NCBI RefSeq assembly: GCF_002217355.1
Contig: NZ_MUHA01000003.1
Location: 1-64,000 of the forward strand
Source: Flavobacterium oncorhynchi
Lineage (GTDB): Bacteria > Bacteroidota > Bacteroidia > Flavobacteriales > Flavobacteriaceae
Direction of reading: 5' to 3'
DNA: 64,000 bases
Shown: in pieces, positions 16,314-24,273 of the stretch
Layout: each line of letters opens with the position of its first letter
How positions within the stretch are numbered: position 1 is the first letter of the stretch
Made by a program: the position numbers and the translations under genes
Notes under the pieces: generated by a model
Told to the model about the DNA's origin: nothing
Databases searched by the model: none
The model's input: the letters and a program-made list of their open reading frames with translations, nothing else

Positions 16314-16697
16314 TTATTTTTTTTGAGAAGCTTTGTATTCAAGATAATCTTCATAGCGCTCTGAAAGCCATTGCTCTTTGTTTTGTTCTGCAACTTGCTT
16401 TTGGTCAGGGTATAAGTGTGCAAGACGATCAGAAAAAGCGGCAATTCTAACGGTGTAATTATAAAATTCTGTTTTACTTAGAACAATATTAGGATCGTTT
16501 TTTCGATTAAAAAATTCAAAGAAAAGCGTATCAAATTCTTTCATAGAGAAATTTTGAACTTTTTTCTTATTACTTTTATAAATGCTGTCCTGAAGAAATT
16601 GATCTTGAGGTGAAAGTTTTTTTGTTTGTGCGCATAAACTTATGCTGATTGAAAAAAACAGAACTAAAAAAACAATAAATTGTGAGAGACGATTCAT
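16314..16697 (-). CDS. Small secreted protein of unknown function
   Basis: A 127-residue protein with a clear signal peptide (about residues 1-23, ending SLCAQ) and a mature helical, charged domain containing FDTLFFEFFNRK and HLYPDQKQVAEQNKEQWL. I do not recognise the family. It lies 48 bp upstream of the lipoprotein gene on the same strand and could be co-transcribed, and is divergent from the DUF456 gene. Confidence 0.65.
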   Translation of the reverse strand: MNRLSQFIVFLVLFFSISISLCAQTKKLSPQDQFLQDSIYKSNKKKVQNFSMKEFDTLFFEFFNRKNDPNIVLSKTEFYNYTVRIAAFSDRLAHLYPDQKQVAEQNKEQWLSERYEDYLEYKASQKK

Positions 16698-16747
16698 TTA
16701 CTAATTTCGCTGCAAGTTTGTAAGCACAAAATTACAAAAAAATATAT

Positions 16748-17248
16748 ATGGATTTATTATTGTTGACGCTTGGTTTTATATGCATAATCATTGGCATTTT
16801 TGGAAGTTTTTTACCTGTTTTGCCTGGTTTGTCAAGTTGTTGGGTTGGTCTGCTTTTATTGTATTTAACGAAAGCTGTTGAGAATAATTATTGGGTATTA
16901 GGGATTACATTGCTGCTGACCGTAATTATTACAGTTTTAGATTATATAATTCCTGCTAAGGGAACGAAAAAATTTGGAGGCAGTTCTTACGGTGTTTGGG
17001 GAACTAATATTGGCTTGGTAGTTGGGATTCTTGCACCTATTCCGTTTGGTGTAATTGTTGGTCCTTTTGTTGGTGCTTTGGTAGGGGAAATGCTTTATGA
17101 TTCTAAAAATCATCAACGTGCTTTTAAAGCGGCGACGGGTTCGCTTCTTGGTTTTTTAGCTTCTAGTTTTATAAACTTTATGTTTTGTATGATTTATCTA
17201 GGTATTTTCATAACGATAGTTTGGCAGAATCGTTCACTATTGTTTTAA
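16748..17248 (+). CDS. DUF456 domain membrane protein
   Basis: A 166-residue protein with four or five membrane helices and Gly-rich repeats typical of DUF456: the N-terminal IIIGIFGSFLPVLPGLSSC, the DYIIPAKGTKKFGGSSYG loop (about residues 69-86) and GPFVGALVGEMLYD (about 112-125). The family has no proven function; its Gly-zipper-like segments suggest membrane oligomers. It is monocistronic and followed by 274 bp of AT-rich DNA. Confidence 0.88.
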   Translation: MDLLLLTLGFICIIIGIFGSFLPVLPGLSSCWVGLLLLYLTKAVENNYWVLGITLLLTVIITVLDYIIPAKGTKKFGGSSYGVWGTNIGLVVGILAPIPFGVIVGPFVGALVGEMLYDSKNHQRAFKAATGSLLGFLASSFINFMFCMIYLGIFITIVWQNRSLLF

Positions 17249-17522
17249 ATGTTAAAATTTATTTAAGCTTTTTCTTATTTTTTAATTTTTCTCGATTATT
17301 TTCTTAAAATTTTATTTTTTAGCTTGCTTCTCAAGGCTTTATGTTTATTGAGACTTGCGCTGTTTTTTATAAATGCGTATAAATGTCATCGGTAAAATTT
17401 TAACTAATTTTTTGGATATGTTAGAATATTTTATATTTTTATCACGATAAACGATAAAAAACCTCACTTTGTCGATTATTTTGAATGACTTTAAATAATT
17501 ATTTTTTAAATAAGTTAATAGT

Positions 17523-18125
17523 ATGACCCCAAACCTACAAATTGAACTTAGACGTTTTATTTCTTCTAATGTTGTTTCAAAGCTTAACAAATTTTATTTT
17601 GAAAATGATGCACTTTTAATAAAAGGAATCGATGTTTCAATAGGTACAGTTTTAATGGGGCTGTACAATAAAGCTGAAGAATCTGGTTTTTATAAAGATA
17701 TTGTATCGCTTATTGAAGATGATTCGACTTTTTATCAGGAAGTAGATTTCAATTCAGGGCGAATATTATCAGTAGATGACTGTTACCGTATAGAAGGAAA
17801 TGCTTTGCTGAAAGAAATTTTTACCAATAAAAAGGGAAGGATTTCTGAAATGATTTCGAATGAAGTTGGTATTAAAAGCGAAACAGCCCGAGAAATTCTT
17901 AATTTTTCAGCTCTTTTAGTTATCTCGTATCTTAAAAATAATCTGCAATTACTGGATAGTTTAAAATTACTATTAGAAGAGCAAAAAAGAGATATCTTAA
18001 ACAGTATTCAACCTGGAATCAAGATAATTTTAGGATTTTCATGTTATGAAAATGTTGAAGATAAAAATCAAAATATAGGAAGATCTATTTTTACACTTTT
18101 TGGACATAACTTTTTTGCATTCTAA
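17523..18125 (+). CDS. DUF937 domain protein
   Basis: A 200-residue largely helical soluble protein. ELRRFISSNVVSKLNKFYFE, followed by TVLMGLYNKAEESGFYKDIV and a later VGIKSETAREILNFSALLVI, fits the DUF937 pattern of repeated helix pairs. The C terminus (residues about 170-200) is not conserved-looking and ends in a Phe-rich tail. The function is unknown. No signal peptide is present. The gene is alone and is followed by a hairpin shared with the convergent pseudouridine synthase gene. Confidence 0.75.
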   Translation: MTPNLQIELRRFISSNVVSKLNKFYFENDALLIKGIDVSIGTVLMGLYNKAEESGFYKDIVSLIEDDSTFYQEVDFNSGRILSVDDCYRIEGNALLKEIFTNKKGRISEMISNEVGIKSETAREILNFSALLVISYLKNNLQLLDSLKLLLEEQKRDILNSIQPGIKIILGFSCYENVEDKNQNIGRSIFTLFGHNFFAF

Positions 18126-18128
18126 AAA

Positions 18129-18161
18129 AAAATCCCGTCTTACAAAGTAAAACAGGATTTA
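18129..18161. terminator. Bidirectional terminator between DUF937 and pseudouridine synthase genes
   Basis: AAATCCCGTCTTA / TAAAACAGGATTT forms an imperfect stem around CAAAG, with an A run on the left that gives a U tract on the minus strand. It lies between two convergent stops. Confidence 0.65.
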
Positions 18162-18192
18162 ATATTTTTAAACCTTTTTGAAAGATGATGTA

Positions 18193-19101
18193 TTAAGCAT
18201 TTTTCAAATTGATAACTTCTTGGTCAGTTAAGAAACGCCAGTTACCTCTTGGCAAATTCTTTTTAGTTAAGCCTGCAAAAGATACACGGTCTATACGAAG
18301 CACATCATAATCAAAATGTTCAAAAATGGCACGAACCACTTTTACATTTGATGAGCGTAGTTTAAGACCTACTTCACTTTTTGCTTCTTTTTCGATGTAG
18401 CTTATTTCTTCAACAAAAACACGGTGCCCGTCAAGAACTAAACCTTTGCTGATTTTTTCTAAATCTTCAAATTTTAGATTTTTATCTAAGGAAACTTGAT
18501 AGATTTTTGAAGATTTCTGACTTGGTAAAGTAAATTTACGAATCATATCAGTATCGTTTGTAAACAACAATAATCCTGTTGTATTTTTGTCCATTCTTCC
18601 TACAGGTGCAATTTTTGCGGTCGTAGAACCACGAACAAGTTCTAGAACGTTACGATATTCCTGCCCTTCATCAAGCGCAGTTGTAAAGTTTTTAGGTTTA
18701 TTCAATAAAATGTATTCTTTCTTTTCAGGAGTTAAAGTAACACCATCAAAGTTTACAACATCATTTAATTTTACTAAATAACCCATTTCTGTAACTGGAA
18801 CGCCGTTTACTTTAACGTTTCCAGACTGAATATATATATCAGCATCACGACGAGAGCAAACCCCTGAGTTTGAGATATATTTATTCAAACGAATCTCATC
18901 AGAAGCTTTTTGTCTTTTTGGTGCCTGATTTTGTTTCTTAATTTTTTGCTCCGCAGCTTCTTGTGCCGCTTTAACTTCAGGCTTCACTTTTTTCGGCCCT
19001 TGAGCACGTTTCGCCATAGGAGGTTTTGGCTTGCTAGAGTTTGATCTTGAACTGTTTGGTCTAGATCCGCCTCTTTTATTATTGCCTTCCTTATTGTTCA
19101 T
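18193..19101 (-). CDS. rluB: RluB/RsuA family pseudouridine synthase
   Basis: Predicted to isomerise a uridine in 23S rRNA (RluB-like). The 302-residue protein starts with about 65 residues of basic, Asn/Ser/Lys-rich low complexity that probably binds RNA. An S4 RNA-binding domain (IRLNKYISNSGVCSRRDADI, about 71-90) follows, then the catalytic domain with PVGRMDKNTTGLLLFTND (about 166-183), where the Asp of GRMD is the catalytic nucleophile. The C terminus holds RDxxDxxRIDRVSFAGLT-like sequence. RluB versus a close RsuA paralogue is judged from the S4 plus long tail layout and is not certain. Confidence 0.88.
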   Translation of the reverse strand: MNNKEGNNKRGGSRPNSSRSNSSKPKPPMAKRAQGPKKVKPEVKAAQEAAEQKIKKQNQAPKRQKASDEIRLNKYISNSGVCSRRDADIYIQSGNVKVNGVPVTEMGYLVKLNDVVNFDGVTLTPEKKEYILLNKPKNFTTALDEGQEYRNVLELVRGSTTAKIAPVGRMDKNTTGLLLFTNDTDMIRKFTLPSQKSSKIYQVSLDKNLKFEDLEKISKGLVLDGHRVFVEEISYIEKEAKSEVGLKLRSSNVKVVRAIFEHFDYDVLRIDRVSFAGLTKKNLPRGNWRFLTDQEVINLKNA

Positions 19102-19118
19102 AAATTCTGTAATTTGTG

Positions 19119-19126
19119 CAAAGATA
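19119..19126 (-). promoter_or_regulatory. -7 promoter box of the pseudouridine synthase gene
   Basis: Minus-strand TATCTTTG fits TAnnTTTG and is 18 bp before the ATG at 19101. The same octamer precedes mvaD, mvaA and the tRNA-Phe gene. Confidence 0.5.
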
Positions 19127-19310
19127 GTTTTTTCTGCCCAATTAATCTTAAGTTCTATGTTCTTAGATTAATAGCAATAAAATTTTAGTTGATTTAAAGC
19201 ATAATACGCAGCTTTTTTTAGTTGAAATTTCCTGTTTTTCGTTCCGCATATTTTATTTTTTGAATTGGAAAATAAATAGATTTCGAATTTAAATCTGTTT
19301 GAATTAACTT

Positions 19311-20267
19311 TTAGTAATTAGAGATCAATTCACGTCCGTGCCACAAAACACTTGGATTGATCAAAACAATGCAAAAAACTCCCGATACGATCAAGAATTT
19401 TAAAACATTATGTAACAATAAAAATTGTTCTTTAGAATTTGATTTCCACAGATAAAGCAGGAAAAAAAGCAAAACAATAAAACAGGTGTAAAAGTAAATA
19501 TCCATATAACCAACATCATAAATATTGACTAGAATATAGACCGGAATTACCGTTAAAAACGTCAAAATGGTGATGATCTGTTTAGATACTTTTTCGTTAT
19601 AAATAATTGGAATTGTATGGTAATTATTAGCTAAATCTCCTTTTAGATTTTCTAAGTCTTTTATCATTTCTCTAATCAAAAGCAGTAAAAACAAGAACAT
19701 TGCGTGTGCCGAAATTACGGCGAAATGGCTTCTGTGATTCTCAATTTCTTCAAATGAAATCGAATTGTAGAAATACAATAAAATGGCAAAAAAAGGAATA
19801 ACAGCCATAAATGCAGCAGTTAAATTGCCTATAATGGGGTATCTTTTTATTTTATGAGAGTAAAACCAGATTATAAAAATATAAGCAGAAAAGAATAAAA
19901 AAGCCCGCCAAGAAACAATAAAAGCCATTAAAGCGGCTAAAAAATTTAGACTAAAATAGACTGATAATTTGGTTTTTTGACTAACCAATCGATCCAGCAT
20001 TGATTTGTTGGGCCTGTTTATTAAGTCTTTTTGACTGTCATAAAAATTATTAATAATATAACCTGAAGCAATTGTTACGGCAGATGCAAAGACTATTAGG
20101 AATAAATTAAAATCAAGGAGAATGTCGAGTGCTCTTTTTTCTGGTGCTAAAATAAAAATTGCTGATAAATACTGCGCCAGAATAATAATCGGAATGTTGT
20201 AACCGCGAACCACAGAGAACAAACTTACAATTTTCATTAATAAAAGTTTGTGTTGTCTGCTTAACAT
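19311..20267 (-). CDS. UbiA family prenyltransferase (geranylgeranylglycerol-phosphate type)
   Basis: A 318-residue integral membrane enzyme with about nine helices. The first Asp-rich motif is NNFYDSQKDLINRPNK (about residues 66-81) and the second is KDLENLKGDLANNYHTIP (about 202-219), both needed for Mg-prenyl diphosphate binding in UbiA enzymes. The NRP motif and overall form match the geranylgeranylglycerol-phosphate geranylgeranyltransferase-like group common in Bacteroidota. It sits beside mevalonate genes, which make its prenyl donor. The exact acceptor is unknown. A second start at residue 11 is possible. Confidence 0.82.
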   Translation of the reverse strand: MLSRQHKLLLMKIVSLFSVVRGYNIPIIILAQYLSAIFILAPEKRALDILLDFNLFLIVFASAVTIASGYIINNFYDSQKDLINRPNKSMLDRLVSQKTKLSVYFSLNFLAALMAFIVSWRAFLFFSAYIFIIWFYSHKIKRYPIIGNLTAAFMAVIPFFAILLYFYNSISFEEIENHRSHFAVISAHAMFLFLLLLIREMIKDLENLKGDLANNYHTIPIIYNEKVSKQIITILTFLTVIPVYILVNIYDVGYMDIYFYTCFIVLLFFLLYLWKSNSKEQFLLLHNVLKFLIVSGVFCIVLINPSVLWHGRELISNY

Positions 20268-20328
20268 GAGTTATAAGGGGATTGATTAGATTTAGGGGAA
20301 GTTAAAAGTTATTTTTTGATTCTGAAAT

Positions 20329-20919
20329 TTAGAGTTTGTTTTTTAACAATTCTTTAGAGCCATAACCTAATTTTCGAATACAGGCTAGAGCTTGTTTTTG
20401 TGTAATTTGAATGTCAGTAATATCCTTTTTTTCAACAAAAACGACTGATCCGCTCCACGGATTTGGTGCATCTGGAATAAAAACCGTAAATTGATTTTCA
20501 TTTACCTGCTCTATTAAAAAAGCAAATTGCAAACCAGCATCAGTAGGAACTAAAATTACTTTTAAGTCTTCATTAGATTCAAATCCTAAAATATTTTCGT
20601 TCATGCTTTTCATAAATGAATAACCTGGAACGAAACTCAAAATGCCATCTTCTAGTTTCTGGACCAGCTTTTTAGCATTTGCCGTTTTTGCCAATACTCC
20701 AGCAACAAAACAAATAAGAATTATAATCAGTATTCCAATAAGCTCTTGAATGGCAATTCCTAAAACATTTACTTTAGGGAAGCTGTTTACAAGAGGGAGT
20801 GTGGTTTTTTGAACGATGACATATCCTTTTTCTAATACAATCAGTAATACAACTAAAGGTACTAAAAATAGAATTCCTCCTAAAAAAGTTGCTTTGATAA
20901 TTTTTAAAATACTTTTCAT
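20329..20919 (-). CDS. DUF502 family membrane protein
   Basis: A 196-residue protein with two membrane helices (about residues 8-30 and 56-78) and a soluble C-terminal domain. LVQKLEDGILSFVPGYSFMK and the later FVFIPDAPNPWSGSVVFV-like segment are hallmarks of DUF502. The function is unknown. It is located between the prenyltransferase and mevalonate kinase genes on the same strand, with gaps of about 60-75 bp, so co-transcription is plausible. Confidence 0.85.
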   Translation of the reverse strand: MKSILKIIKATFLGGILFLVPLVVLLIVLEKGYVIVQKTTLPLVNSFPKVNVLGIAIQELIGILIIILICFVAGVLAKTANAKKLVQKLEDGILSFVPGYSFMKSMNENILGFESNEDLKVILVPTDAGLQFAFLIEQVNENQFTVFIPDAPNPWSGSVVFVEKKDITDIQITQKQALACIRKLGYGSKELLKNKL

Positions 20920-20992
20920 ATTCAGTAACTTTTTTAGGATTAAATATTAGGAAAGTGTATTCAAATAATTATGCTTTTTAAGAAAATTAAAC

Positions 20993-21931
20993 TTAAAATT
21001 GGTAAACTACTTCTAGTTTGTAATCTTTTAAAGAGGCTTTTGCACGTTCTAAATCCTCAGTAAAACCAAGAATATAGCCGCCGCCGCCAGAACCGCAAAG
21101 TTTCAAATAGTAATCGTTTGTGTCAATTCCGTTTTGCCAGATTCCGTGAAACTGTTCAGGAATCATTGGTTTAAAGTTGTTTAAAACCACTTTAGAAAGT
21201 TTCTTTGTATTGGTAAACAAAGATTTCATGTCTCCATGTAAAAAGTTTTCTACACAAGCATCGGTATATTTTACAAATTGGTTTTTAAGCATTGTACGGA
21301 AACCTTTGTCTTTTAGGTTTTCCATGAAAATGTTAACCATCGGCGCAGTTTCGCCAACAATTCCAGAGTCTAATAAAAATACAGCGCCTTTTCCGTCAAA
21401 ACTTTGAGTTGGAATTCCCGTTGCTTCAATATTATCTTTAGAATTAATTAAAATTGGAATGCTCAAATAACTGTTTAATGGATCTAAACCAGAACTTTTT
21501 CCATGGAAAAAACTCTCCATTTGAGAAAATATGTTTTTTAACTGCAATAGTTTTTCGCGAGTTAAATTCTCTAAAACCGTGATTTTGTTTGTAGCATATT
21601 TATCATAAATTGCTGCTACAAGTGCACCGCTGCTTCCAACACCGTAACCTTGCGGAATACTAGAATCGAAGTACATTCCAGTTTCGACATCATTTTTTAA
21701 AGTGTCTAAATCAAAAGTAACCAATTCAGGCTGTTGTACATGTAAAACTTCAAGATAAGAAGCAAAGCTTTTTAAACTTCTGTTTGATGCAATAGCTTCA
21801 GCCGAAGGTTCTTCAGACTTTTTTAATGCACCGTTGTAAAAATTATAAGGAATAGAAAGTCCTTTAGAGTCGCGGATAATTCCATATTCTCCAAAGAGTA
21901 ATATTTTTGAGTAAAATAATGGTCCTTTCAT
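20993..21931 (-). CDS. mvk: Mevalonate kinase-type GHMP kinase
   Basis: A 312-residue cytosolic kinase predicted to phosphorylate mevalonate to 5-phosphomevalonate. The GHMP ATP-binding loop is IPQGYGVGSSGALVAA (about residues 92-107). The N-terminal motif SKILLFGEYGII and the C-terminal KLCGSGGGGYILGF (about 282-295) are the other conserved GHMP motifs. FHGKSSGLDPLNSYLS carries the substrate-site Asp region seen in mevalonate kinases. It lies downstream of mvaD with a toxin-antitoxin pair inserted between them. Confidence 0.85.
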   Translation of the reverse strand: MKGPLFYSKILLFGEYGIIRDSKGLSIPYNFYNGALKKSEEPSAEAIASNRSLKSFASYLEVLHVQQPELVTFDLDTLKNDVETGMYFDSSIPQGYGVGSSGALVAAIYDKYATNKITVLENLTREKLLQLKNIFSQMESFFHGKSSGLDPLNSYLSIPILINSKDNIEATGIPTQSFDGKGAVFLLDSGIVGETAPMVNIFMENLKDKGFRTMLKNQFVKYTDACVENFLHGDMKSLFTNTKKLSKVVLNNFKPMIPEQFHGIWQNGIDTNDYYLKLCGSGGGGYILGFTEDLERAKASLKDYKLEVVYQF

Positions 21932-21933
21932 GT

Positions 21934-22239
21934 TTATTTAATGTCTTTTTTTATTTTATTTGGGTCTTGTCTGGTGTCAAAAACGGTATGAATCCTAATT
22001 TCATTTGAGCCAAAACTATACAAGAGACTTGATTGCTTTGTAACAACGCATTTTCGATATTTTTTATTTACAGATGATTTAGGGAAAATTTCAGGATTCA
22101 TGCTGATTATTGAAATTGCTTTCTCAAATTTCATAAGAAACATTTCTTTGGATTTTCTTGACCATTTAGCTTCAATAAAATTTAAAACTGCATCTAAATT
22201 TTTCTCCGCTGTTTTTGAAAAACTTACTTTAAGATTCAC
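21934..22239 (-). CDS. RelE/ParE superfamily toxin
   Basis: A 101-residue predicted type II toxin. VSFSKTAEKNLDAVLNFIEAKW at the N terminus and the later EIFPKSSVNKKYRKCVVTKQ...LLYSF...IRIHTVFDTRQDP pattern match the ParE/RelE fold. Whether it targets gyrase (ParE) or ribosome-bound mRNA (RelE) cannot be read from sequence. The GTG start at 22239 shares its first base with the antitoxin's TAG stop. It ends 2 bp before the mevalonate kinase start, so it is embedded in the mevalonate operon. Confidence 0.82.
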   Translation of the reverse strand: MNLKVSFSKTAEKNLDAVLNFIEAKWSRKSKEMFLMKFEKAISIISMNPEIFPKSSVNKKYRKCVVTKQSSLLYSFGSNEIRIHTVFDTRQDPNKIKKDIK

Positions 22240-22457
22240 TATCTGTATTTTTTCATAACATCCTCATAGCTTTTAAATTCGCCTCTTTCAAATTCTAATT
22301 CGCTTTGAGTTATATCTTCTTTTTGTTGATCAGTTAAATCATCCCACCAATCTTTTTTCTTTTTAGAAAAAATTTTCTTGATAGAATCGATAATAGTTGG
22401 ATCTTCAGTTTCCACTAATTTTTTTATCAGCTCAAGTTTTTCTAATTGAATGTCCAT
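22239..22457 (-). CDS. Antitoxin of the RelE/ParE-type pair
   Basis: A 72-residue protein starting at the ATG at 22457; the TTG two codons upstream is less likely. It has an N-terminal helical region (LEKLELIKKLVETEDPTIID), a Lys-rich linker and an acidic Trp-containing C-terminal tail (WWDDLTDQQKEDI then ELEFERGEFKSYEDVMKK), typical of small Bacteroidota antitoxins encoded directly before RelE/ParE toxins. The stop codon overlaps the toxin GTG by one base (TAGTG), implying coupled translation. No DNA-binding domain is obvious. Confidence 0.78.
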   Translation of the reverse strand: MDIQLEKLELIKKLVETEDPTIIDSIKKIFSKKKKDWWDDLTDQQKEDITQSELEFERGEFKSYEDVMKKYR

Positions 22458-22487
22458 AATCAAAATTTTAATTAAAGATACGGAAAA

Positions 22488-23588
22488 TTACAATGCAATT
22501 GCTCCGTCTCCAATTTTGTCGCAAATGTACTGACGATTCTGACAAAATACAACTAATTCGTCCTGAATAAATTGAAGTACTTTTTCGGTAACGTTTTCGG
22601 GATAAAGTACATGTACATTTGCGCCGGCATCAAGTGTAAAACAAACTGGAATCTGGGTTTCGTTTCTGAATTTCCAAATTGCATTTATGATTTGCAGCGT
22701 ATTTGGCTTCATCAAAATAAAATAAGGCATCGATGTCATCATCATCGCATGTAAAGTCAAAGCTTCACTTTCAACAACTTTAATGAATTCGTCTAAATTG
22801 CCGCTTGCAAAAATCGAAATTAACTGATCTAAGTTTTCATGAGCTTGAGCAAAACGTCTTTCAGCATAAGGATGATTGTGCATTAAATCGTGACCCACTG
22901 TACTTGAGACTTGTTTCTCGCCTTTATCAACCAATAAAATTGTGTCTTGATAATTCTTGAAATTCTCATGAATTGTGTACGGAAATTCAACTCCAAATAA
23001 ATCAGAGCTTCCTTCAATATTAGCTTGGTTTCCCCAAACAACTACCTCTCCTTTTACACTTCGGCAGGCACTTCCTGAACCTAAACGAGCCAAAAATGAA
23101 GCTTTTTGATAAAAATATTGATCAGTCATTTCAGGATTTAGCAATTTTTCCAAACTCATAAAGTTCATTGCCAGAGCTGCCATTCCTGATGCCGATGAAG
23201 CAATTCCGGAACTGTGCGGAAATGTATTTTGTGTATCAATCGTAAAATGATAATCTTTCAAAAATGGCAGATAAACTTCAACTCTTTCTAGAAATTTCTG
23301 AATTTTTGGTTTGAAATCTTCCTTTGGTTTTCCTTCAAAAAGTAAATCAAAAGAAAATCCATTTGTCTCGCTGAGCGGAGTCGAAGCGCTTTTCTTAGAA
23401 AATCCTAATTTCGTAATTGTTTTACAATTGTTTAAAGTAAAACTTACCGATGGATTTGCCGGAATTTGATTGTCTTTTTTTCCCCAATATTTTACTAATG
23501 CAATATTGCTGGGAGCGCTCCACTCAAAGTTTCCGTTTTCGATTGTTGAAGTATATGGATTTGGAATAAAATCAGCTGCTGTAAACAT
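22488..23588 (-). CDS. mvaD: Diphosphomevalonate decarboxylase
   Basis: Converts mevalonate 5-diphosphate to isopentenyl diphosphate with ATP, releasing CO2. The 366-residue protein contains APSNIALVKYWGKKD (about residues 25-39), the ATP loop FPHSSGIASSASGMAALAM (about 123-141), SGSACRSVKGEVV, and FTLDAGANVHVLYP near the C terminus with the catalytic Asp region. Residues about 66-77 (KSASTPLSETNG) are encoded by an in-frame copy of the dispersed TGAGCGGAGTCGAAGCG repeat and are probably a surface loop. It is the first gene of a run mvaD, antitoxin, toxin, mevalonate kinase. Confidence 0.95.
   Translation of the reverse strand: MFTAADFIPNPYTSTIENGNFEWSAPSNIALVKYWGKKDNQIPANPSVSFTLNNCKTITKLGFSKKSASTPLSETNGFSFDLLFEGKPKEDFKPKIQKFLERVEVYLPFLKDYHFTIDTQNTFPHSSGIASSASGMAALAMNFMSLEKLLNPEMTDQYFYQKASFLARLGSGSACRSVKGEVVVWGNQANIEGSSDLFGVEFPYTIHENFKNYQDTILLVDKGEKQVSSTVGHDLMHNHPYAERRFAQAHENLDQLISIFASGNLDEFIKVVESEALTLHAMMMTSMPYFILMKPNTLQIINAIWKFRNETQIPVCFTLDAGANVHVLYPENVTEKVLQFIQDELVVFCQNRQYICDKIGDGAIAL
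23363..23392. repeat. In-frame TGAGCGGAGTCGAAGCG repeat within mvaD
   Basis: TGTCTCGCTGAGCGGAGTCG followed by AAGCGCTTTT matches the core of the palindromic elements at 2303 and 33828 and of the cyclase-gene copies. On the coding strand it gives SASTPLSET, similar to the cyclase peptide STALSLTN. Confidence 0.75.
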
Positions 23589-23605
23589 GAATTATAAAAT
23601 TTTGG

Positions 23606-23613
23606 CAAAGATA
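23606..23613 (-). promoter_or_regulatory. -7 promoter box of the mvaD operon
   Basis: Minus-strand TATCTTTG (TAnnTTTG) lies 18 bp before the mvaD ATG. Confidence 0.5.
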
Positions 23614-23714
23614 GTTTTTAAATTTTTTCGCCATATAAGTAATATGAGAAAATATAAATCGGCTTTACTAAAATGAACTTATAGTACTTATATGGTTTAA
23701 ACTTTTCTTTTGAC

Positions 23715-23722
23715 TATTTTTG
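23715..23722 (+). promoter_or_regulatory. -7 promoter box of the tspO-like gene
   Basis: TATTTTTG fits TAnnTTTG and lies 18 bp before the ATG at 23741. It overlaps the upstream alternative TTG start at 23720, which favours the ATG. Confidence 0.5.
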
Positions 23723-23740
23723 AATACAAAATTTAATGAA

Positions 23741-24217
23741 ATGAATAAATACGTAAAAATTGCAATAGCTTTATTGGTTTGTTTAGCAGTAGGATATTCT
23801 GCCAGTACAGTAACCAGACCGAGTGTTGAAAGTTGGTATCCAACGATTGTAAAACCAGTTTTTAATCCGCCAAATTGGATTTTTATGCCTGTTTGGACTT
23901 TGCTTTACATTTTTATGGCAGTTGCAGCGGGATTAGTTTGGGATAAAATAAAGGAACAAACCGAAAAGGTAAAAACAGCGCTTCTTTTCTTTTTGATTCA
24001 ATTAACGCTTAATGCGATTTGGTCGTATTTATTCTTCGGATTAAAAAATCCGCTTTTGGCTTTAATCGAGATTGTTCTTTTATGGCTTATGATTTACGAA
24101 ACGTATTTGAAATTCTCCAAAATCAATAAAATTTCAGGTTATTTATTAATTCCATATTTAGCTTGGGTTGCGTTTGCAACGGTTTTAAATGCTAGTATCT
24201 GGTGGTTGAATAAGTAG
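23741..24217 (+). CDS. tspO: TspO/MBR family protein
   Basis: A 158-residue protein with five membrane helices, homologous to bacterial TspO and the mitochondrial benzodiazepine receptor, which bind porphyrins and related ligands. Markers are the Trp/Pro-rich loop SWYPTIVKPVFNPPNWIFMPVWTLLY (about residues 26-51), NAIWSYLFFGLKNP (about 93-106) and the C-terminal YLAWVAFATVLNASIWWLN with the ligand-site Trp/Asn. The ATG at 23741 is preferred to an upstream TTG that overlaps the -7 box. It is divergent from mvaD and probably monocistronic. Confidence 0.92.
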   Translation: MNKYVKIAIALLVCLAVGYSASTVTRPSVESWYPTIVKPVFNPPNWIFMPVWTLLYIFMAVAAGLVWDKIKEQTEKVKTALLFFLIQLTLNAIWSYLFFGLKNPLLALIEIVLLWLMIYETYLKFSKINKISGYLLIPYLAWVAFATVLNASIWWLNK

Positions 24218-24273
24218 AATTTTGTTTGAGGTTTCACGTTTTTCTTTGTTTCAAGTTTATATAATGATTCAAC

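Noticed and set aside
17345-17590. Minus-strand open frame of 81 codons near the DUF937 gene
   Set aside because: It overlaps the DUF937 coding region, is Lys/Ile-rich as expected of AT-rich noise, and has no family signature.
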